From Glandiceps talaboti (lineage: Eukaryota; Hemichordata; Enteropneusta; Spengelidae), in NCBI RefSeq assembly GCF_964340395.1, contig NC_135554.1, positions 4,408,975 through 4,472,974 of the forward strand: a stretch of DNA of 64,000 nucleotides, given 5' to 3'. Under the pieces are notes generated by a model that worked only from the letters and a program-made list of their open reading frames with translations, was not told the origin of the DNA and did no database searches. Position numbers and translations under genes: made by a program. Shown one piece after another: positions 60,324-64,000 of this stretch (position 1 is its first letter; every line of letters starts with the position of its first letter).

Positions 60324-63300
60324 CTGGAATATATAATATTTCTTTCATTCAGTTATAAAGCAAACGTCTGGATGTTAGTATAATCAGTATCTACATGACA
60401 TAAACACGTAAACAATGCATCACTTCTAAGGACAACATATACAAACAACTGCGACTTCTATTGGAAGACATTTAACTGCATGCCAAATTTAAAGTTCACT
60501 TTAGGATAGGACAATGACTATGGTTCCTGCATTCTAGCACACCTTTAAACGGCACACCAGCCAAGTAATAAATGTATTTTCATAAACCTTTTGTTCTGGA
60601 GAGTTATTTCATGAGTCCATATCAGGTAAAGGTCACTTGATTACCAAGAAACGCCAAATTGAAACTCTGTTTCACTATTATTCTTCCCATAGTGGTCCAC
60701 TGCTAGATTGTGACTTGTTAACAGACATACATGTGTATTAGATGAACACTGAATATTCATGACTATAGTAGTACGCACTTAGCAGTCATGATTATGTTTA
60801 TATATCTAATCCATATTTATGTATGCTATGAACCATGATACATAGTGTACCGTTGAAAGTAATATATATGATGATGGCTGATGTAGTATTATAATTTTCT
60901 TAAAAAGATTTTTTAACTTTCTGCTTTTATGACGTATCGTTTGGATTTGCAAAACAGAGTTTTGGTCGAAAGGAAAATACACTTCAAAAGTTAGTTGTTG
61001 CCCTTTTCTTTGCGGCAGTCTGTGAGGTAACACAATTTACATACCAAATTCGGTGATATCGTCAGATTCTTCAAATCCAGATCCTGGTTCTCCTGCTATA
61101 AAAGTAATGAAAATTTACTACATTATCAGGATAAATCTAAATACCCAGTAAACCCATATGAGATTAATATGAAAGTGCATACTGTATACCCAATATCAGT
61201 AAAAGTGTCGGTTCGAGAACATGTGACATTAAACAATAATGTCGTTAGTAGCAATCTTCACCATTCATGAACATATTATACACTGAAGAGAAAGTAGACT
61301 TTGAAAAACAAATTACCTTGATGAGAAGCAGAAAGGTTTCCGATTGTTAGTGATACCATGGTGATTTTACTGTCTGAACTATTTCCCAGTTCGAGTATTA
61401 CAAAGCCTTCGTTAGTGATTGACAGATCAACAATTGGCATTGACTTTTGTTGTACGTCATCAGTGAGATTTATCCAGGATCCTTCTAATGTCTCCCTCAC
61501 CATCAGATATCCATTATTGACACCAATAAAGGCACCATGCACTGTTGCCTCTATCTTTGAGCAATTGCCACCATTAGGTAGAGGTTCGCTCCATGGCATA
61601 TATAAATCATGACGTACAATCAAATTCCTATCTGTGTCTAGTCCTACAAGTTTACCATTTTCTGTAACACTGATGTCAATCACACAGCAGCTATTTGGTA
61701 AAGTGTCAGTCCAACCATTACCACCGAGTGCTGTTTTCCTAGACAGACTATAGTCATGCAAAACAGCGAGGAGGGAACCATCAGGTAGAACTTCAATATC
61801 AATGATACAACAAGTGTCTTTCAGGGGTCCTGTGTATTCATAGACACCACCTACTGGTCGGCCTGTGTACAGACTGTTATCATATCCCACTGCTAACACA
61901 TTAAGTGAATTCTTTGGACCGAAAAGATATTGACTTGCTAACACAGTGTCAGGTATATGGTCACTATTCATTCCTGTAAAAACGATCAATGTGATATCTT
62001 CACTTCATACACATATGAAATGTCAGGGCTTAGAAAAACAGGGGAATACATTTAAAGAATAACATCTATTTGTTATATTATTGTCAAGGACCAATATTTG
62101 AATATTTACTATTTTGGTAATTTGGCTTCCTTATATACTAAATTCACTTCTAAAATTGAGCTACCAATCTAAGTGTTATCATTGCTCTTATCGGTTGAAT
62201 GACAAGAAAACTGGGCACTGACATGTGATCATGTGAGTGTATATATAATCTCATTGTTTGGCCACAAAGAAGATTTAGAATTTAGGGTCTTAGTGTGTGA
62301 TATGTTAGTAGTTTGCTGACGATATCATATTACGTAAAATTGTCATTGAAGGATTCTGAATCGTTTACTTTCATTCAATCAGATAGAAGATATAAGGCGT
62401 CATTGTTTACTAACAACAATGTGAGAGTGACCTTGTATGAGATGTCGAGTTCGCCAAACATTCACTACAACATTAGGTGCCACTGGTTCAAACACAACGG
62501 GTGACATTATCAATGCAGTGACGTCATTGACAATGAATATATTTGACAAATGATTGCATAAACCCATTAAAGTCAATATATGCCAAAGGAAATTTCTTCT
62601 ATCTTGACAAAAGTTTGTCAGTGGCGGGCGTTTCAAACATCTCGAACTGTGTCTACTATACTAGAGAGGGCTAGTCAGTCTCCTATTGTTGTAGATACAT
62701 TAATATGAATTTGGCCATTTTATCACATCTGGCATGCCCTGGTTAGCACACAACTCATATCACGGCACAGAATATTGAAACATTTTTATATCAAACGTTA
62801 ACTAACTCATTCAACAACATTAAAATACATGACATTTCAAAAAGGAGTTAGTAGACAGTATGTCGCTCGTAGCGATCTTCATCATTCATGAACATAACAT
62901 TAACAAGAAAGTAGACTCTGAAAACACATTACCTTCAAAAGCAGGAATGTTTCCGATTGTTAGTGATACCATGGTGACTTCACTGTCTGAACTATTTCCC
63001 AGTTCGAGTATTACAAAGCCTTCGTTAGTGATTGACAGATCAACAATTGGCATTGACTTTTGTTGTACGTCATCAGTGAGATTTATCCAGGATCCTTCTA
63101 ATGTCTCCCTCACCATCAGATATCCATTACTGACACCAATAAAGGCACCATGCACTGTTGCCTCTACCTTTGAGCAATTGCCACCATTAGGTAGAGGTTC
63201 GCTCCAAGGCATATATAAATCATGACGTACAATCAAATTCCTATCTGTGTCTAGTCCTACAAGTTTACCATTTTCTGTAACACTGATGTCAATCACACAG

Positions 63301-63586
63301 CAGCTATTTGGTAAAGTGTCAGTCCAACCATTACCATCGAGTGCTGTTTTCCTAGATAGACTATAGTCATGCAAAACAGCGAGGAGGGAACCATCAGGTA
63401 GAACTTCGATATCAATGATACAACAAGTGTCTTTCAGGGGTCCTGTGTATTCATAGACACCACCTACTGGTCGGCCTGTGTACAGACTGTTATCATATCC
63501 CACTGCTAGCACATTAAGTGAATTCCTTGGACCGAAAAGATATTGACTTGCTAACACAGTGTCAGGTATATGGTCAGTATTGTTTC
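60160..63586 (-). CDS. Second propeller-receptor gene, 3' half (continues beyond the window)
   Basis: Exons 63586-62933, 61973-61317, 61095-61045 and 60323-60160 correspond one to one with the last four exons of the first gene, with the same lengths for the propeller and linker exons (654, 657 and 51 nt), splice sites and phase 1. They encode two propeller modules, the acidic stalk, the TM helix and a tail. No frame damage is seen in the ectodomain. The tail diverges by small indels after SSSPE and stops early. The 5' exons lie past 64000. Probable function is as for the first gene: a cell-surface binding protein, inferred from architecture only. Confidence 0.75.
61045..61095 (-). CDS. Second receptor: acidic stalk exon
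   Basis: 51 nt, the same length, phase and splice sites as 23684-23734, and the same encoded residues (GEPGSGFEESDDITEF). Confidence 0.65.
61317..61973 (-). CDS. Second receptor: propeller module (M4 counterpart)
   Basis: 657 nt, phase 1-1, ending SASHQ as in M4 of gene 1. Differences from gene 1 include ALGGNGW, TENGKLVGL, VRHDLYMPW and VNNGYLMV. All five repeats are intact. Confidence 0.85.
62933..63586 (-). CDS. Second receptor: propeller module (M3 counterpart)
   Basis: 654 nt, phase 1-1. The ends match M3 of gene 1 (GNIPAFEG against GNIPASEG), but the centre carries variants of M4 (SLSRKTALDGNGWTDTLPNS, VSNGYLMVRETLEG). It also has TENGKLVGL, which occurs only in the two modules of this locus. 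This mosaic pattern suggests conversion between neighbouring exons. Confidence 0.85.
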
Positions 63587-64000
63587 CTGTAAGAACTATG
63601 AATGTGATATCTTCACTTCATACACATATGAAATATCAGGGCTTAGAAAAACAGGGGAATATGTTTAAAGAATAAAATTCACTTCTTATATTATTATCAC
63701 TATTTCGTCAATTTCGTATTCTTGTTTTAAACAAATATAATATTAAACTCACTTCTAAAATTGAGCTACCAGACTAACAGTTTTATCATTGCTCTTACCG
63801 GTTGAATGAAAAGAAAACTGGGCATTGACATATTGCAATCAGTTGAGTATAAATTATAATCTCATTGTTTTATCACAGAAAAGATTGATTAATAAGAGCA
63901 TATGGTCTTAGCGTGTGATAAGTTAGTAATTTGCGGACGATATCATTTTAAGTTAATTATCACCGATGGCTTCATTTACATTCAATCAGATAGAAGATAT

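Larger units (their letters stand above)
53347..64000. repeat. Segmental duplication, copy B
   Basis: Direct-orientation copy of 16434 to about 27400, starting sharply at TGCATTGAGATTAC. Differences include scattered substitutions, a longer (CA)n and (CACT)n, a 786-bp insertion at 56503-57290, absence of the 386-bp MITE, and absence of the 835-bp insertion of copy A. It runs to the window end. Confidence 0.9.

Overview
This window is AT-rich animal DNA. Split genes have GT/AG introns in consistent reading phase, introns run to several kb, and there are LINEs, DNA-transposon remnants, foldback elements and long (TA)n, (CA)n, (CATT)n and (CACT)n tracts. There is no bacterial-style gene packing. 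I read it as a non-vertebrate, probably aquatic, metazoan; the phylum cannot be fixed from the sequence alone.

Layout. (1) 919-5805 (+): a six-exon protein-kinase gene with all splice phases matching, an arginine/lysine-rich N-terminal patch, and an in-frame TAG in the C-lobe. (2) 5885-6360: a frameshifted pogo/Tigger-type transposase remnant. (3) 7000-14400: mostly unassigned DNA with a large hairpin element, a possible LTR end, an unrecognised 96-residue ORF, and a degenerate tandem-repeat field. (4) 14474-17988 (+): a long Mutator-like transposase-derived ORF. (5) 22759-46797 (-): the most interesting locus. It is an apparently complete gene of about 990 codons encoding a signal peptide, four repeat modules of about 200-220 residues that look like five-bladed beta-propellers, two short linker exons, one transmembrane helix and a basic tail. 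Every internal exon is phase 1-1. Its introns hold two broken LINEs on the plus strand and a LINE scrap on the minus strand. (6) 46800-53340: no gene recognised; a perfect 77-bp-arm hairpin and very long TA tracts. (7) 53347-64000: a second copy of 16434 to about 27400, carrying a 5'-truncated Mutator-like ORF and the 3' half of a second propeller-receptor gene that runs off the window end.

The two copies form a natural comparison. They show an empty site for a 386-bp DNA transposon, two other large insertions, microsatellite expansion, frameshifts that change the receptor tail, and mosaic variants among the propeller exons that look like gene conversion. The candidate for a little-described system is this family of modular, duplicating, vicinal-cysteine propeller receptors. 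The sequence supports its architecture; ligand binding and immune or recognition roles are inference.
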